Assembly: GCF_001592365.1 (NCBI RefSeq)
Contig: NZ_BCWU01000012.1
Location: 1 to 64,000, forward strand
Reading direction: 5' to 3'
Source of the DNA: Gordonia hydrophobica NBRC 16057
GTDB lineage: Bacteria; Actinomycetota; Actinomycetes; Mycobacteriales; Mycobacteriaceae
Length of the DNA: 64,000 bases
A program made the translations under genes and the position numbers. The notes under the pieces were generated by a model. The model was given only the letters and a program-made list of their open reading frames with translations, did no database searches and was not told where the DNA came from. Below, in pieces: positions 63,133 to 64,000 of this stretch (position 1 is its first letter; each line of letters begins with the position of its first letter).

Positions 63133-64000
63133 GTGCGCCGCGAAATCTACAACGAAGACCACGAAGCGTTCCGCAAGACAGTGCGCGCGTTCATCGAGAG
63201 CGAGATCGTACCGGTGTACGACCAGTGGCTCGAGAACGGCATCGTGCCGCGCGACTTCTACCTGAAGGTCGGCGAGCTCGGCCTGTTCGGCATCGAGATC
63301 CCGGAAGAGTTCGGCGGCGCAGGCATCGACTCCTACAAGTTCGAGGCCGTCACCACCGAGGAAATGGCCCGTGCAGGCGTCAGCCTCGGCGGCAGCGCGG
63401 CACACATCCCGCTGTGCCTTCCCTACCTGCTCAAGCACGCCAACGACGAGCAGAAGGGTCGCTGGCTTCCGGGCATGGCGTCCGGTGAGCTGATGTGGGC
63501 CATCGCGATGACCGAGCCGGGCACCGGCTCCGACCTCGCAGGCATGCGCACCACCGCGAAGCTGTCGGAGGACGGCTCGCACTACGTCCTCAACGGCGCG
63601 AAGACGTTCATCACCGGCGGCGTCAACGCCGACCGGGTGATCGTCTGTGCCCGCACCTCGGCGCCTAGCGAGACCGACCGCCGTTTCGGCATCACGCTCC
63701 TCGTCGTCGACACCAAGGCCGAGGGCTACGCCGTCGGCCGCAAGCTCGACAAGCTGGGTCTGCGCACCTCCGACACCGCCGAGCTCTCGTTCACCGACGT
63801 CAAGGTTCCCGTCGAGGATCTGCTCGGCGAGGAGAACCAGGGCTTCTACTACCTGGGCCAGCACCTGCCGCGCGAGCGCCTGTCGATCGCTCAGTCCGCG
63901 TATGCGCAGGGCGCCGCCGCCATCCGCTTCGCGAAGGAGTACACGCAGGAGCGCAACGTCTTCGGCAAGCCGGTCGCCTCGTTCCAGAACACCAAGTTCG
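63133..64000 (+). CDS. Acyl-CoA dehydrogenase (partial, runs off the window)
   Basis: At least 289 residues are present; a full enzyme would have about 380-400, so the last quarter is beyond the window. The GTG at 63133 has AAGGAGGT 6 nt upstream. Visible motifs: EFGGAGID near 55, the FAD-loop stretch MTEPGTGSDLAGM near 127, and NGAKTFITGGVNADRVIV near 155. The catalytic base region is not yet reached. It follows the TetR gene by 40 bp, probably in one operon for fatty or branched-chain acyl-CoA oxidation. Confidence 0.9.
   Translation, partial: MRREIYNEDHEAFRKTVRAFIESEIVPVYDQWLENGIVPRDFYLKVGELGLFGIEIPEEFGGAGIDSYKFEAVTTEEMARAGVSLGGSAAHIPLCLPYLLKHANDEQKGRWLPGMASGELMWAIAMTEPGTGSDLAGMRTTAKLSEDGSHYVLNGAKTFITGGVNADRVIVCARTSAPSETDRRFGITLLVVDTKAEGYAVGRKLDKLGLRTSDTAELSFTDVKVPVEDLLGEENQGFYYLGQHLPRERLSIAQSAYAQGAAAIRFAKEYTQERNVFGKPVASFQNTKF

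Overview
The window is 64 kb of very GC-rich actinobacterial chromosome, most likely from Gordonia or a close mycolic-acid genus (order Mycobacteriales). Reasons: strong third-position GC bias, many ATGA/TAGTG overlaps and GTG starts, proteins recognisable as mycobacterial homologues, and a cbs-metB / thiolase / Bax-inhibitor neighbourhood that recalls the M. tuberculosis Rv1072-Rv1079 region. Genus assignment is inference; no rRNA or marker gene is present.

Layout. 0-5 kb: SRPBCC protein, DUF559-type protein, transsulfuration pair cbs-metB, acetyl-CoA acetyltransferase. 5-13 kb: DHA2 exporter, Bax-inhibitor-1 protein, MMPL exporter with TetR, phosphotransferase plus partner. 13-17 kb: ferric iron ABC importer with an IdeR/DtxR-type iron box. 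17-20.7 kb: DsbA-like oxidoreductase, lipoprotein, MFS exporter with divergent TetR. 20.8-27.0 kb: a 6.2 kb integrated island in a tRNA-Leu(TAA) gene, bounded by perfect 49-bp direct repeats. 27-31 kb: PLP dehydratase with XRE-cupin regulator; TetR, DUF1304 and reductase. 31-36 kb: CinA and an iron-boxed heterodimeric ABC transporter with complementary loss of ATPase motifs. 36-44 kb: DinB-like, patatin, aldo/keto reductase, MFS/MarR pair, HTH-DUF2231 locus, class I fumarase, Uma2 protein. 44-56 kb: a nine-gene operon, divergent from a BCCT transporter, for oxidation of a quaternary or N-methylated amine. 56-64 kb: class II fumarase, second Uma2, siderophore-interacting protein with tandem iron boxes, PTS permease, stand-alone TrpF, TetR and a partial acyl-CoA dehydrogenase.

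How the genes work together. Three loci (iron importer, ABC heterodimer, siderophore reductase) carry iron-box-like palindromes and may form one iron-starvation regulon. The amine locus has uptake (BCCT), oxygenase and reductase (Rieske plus FMN/2Fe-2S), an OYE/FAD demethylase-like enzyme, two aldehyde dehydrogenases, two SDRs and its own GntR regulator. The two divergent promoters are near-copies of each other, each ending in the same TTGTTnAACA-type operator. The island carries a putative defence cargo: a DUF5343 gene coupled to a Swt1-like HEPN gene, and an McrA-like HNH nuclease. It also has a frameshifted tyrosine integrase, a serine recombinase and a capsid-gene fragment.

Several convergent gene pairs are separated by long, perfect 18-22 bp inverted repeats with little or no U-tract, probably bidirectional terminators.
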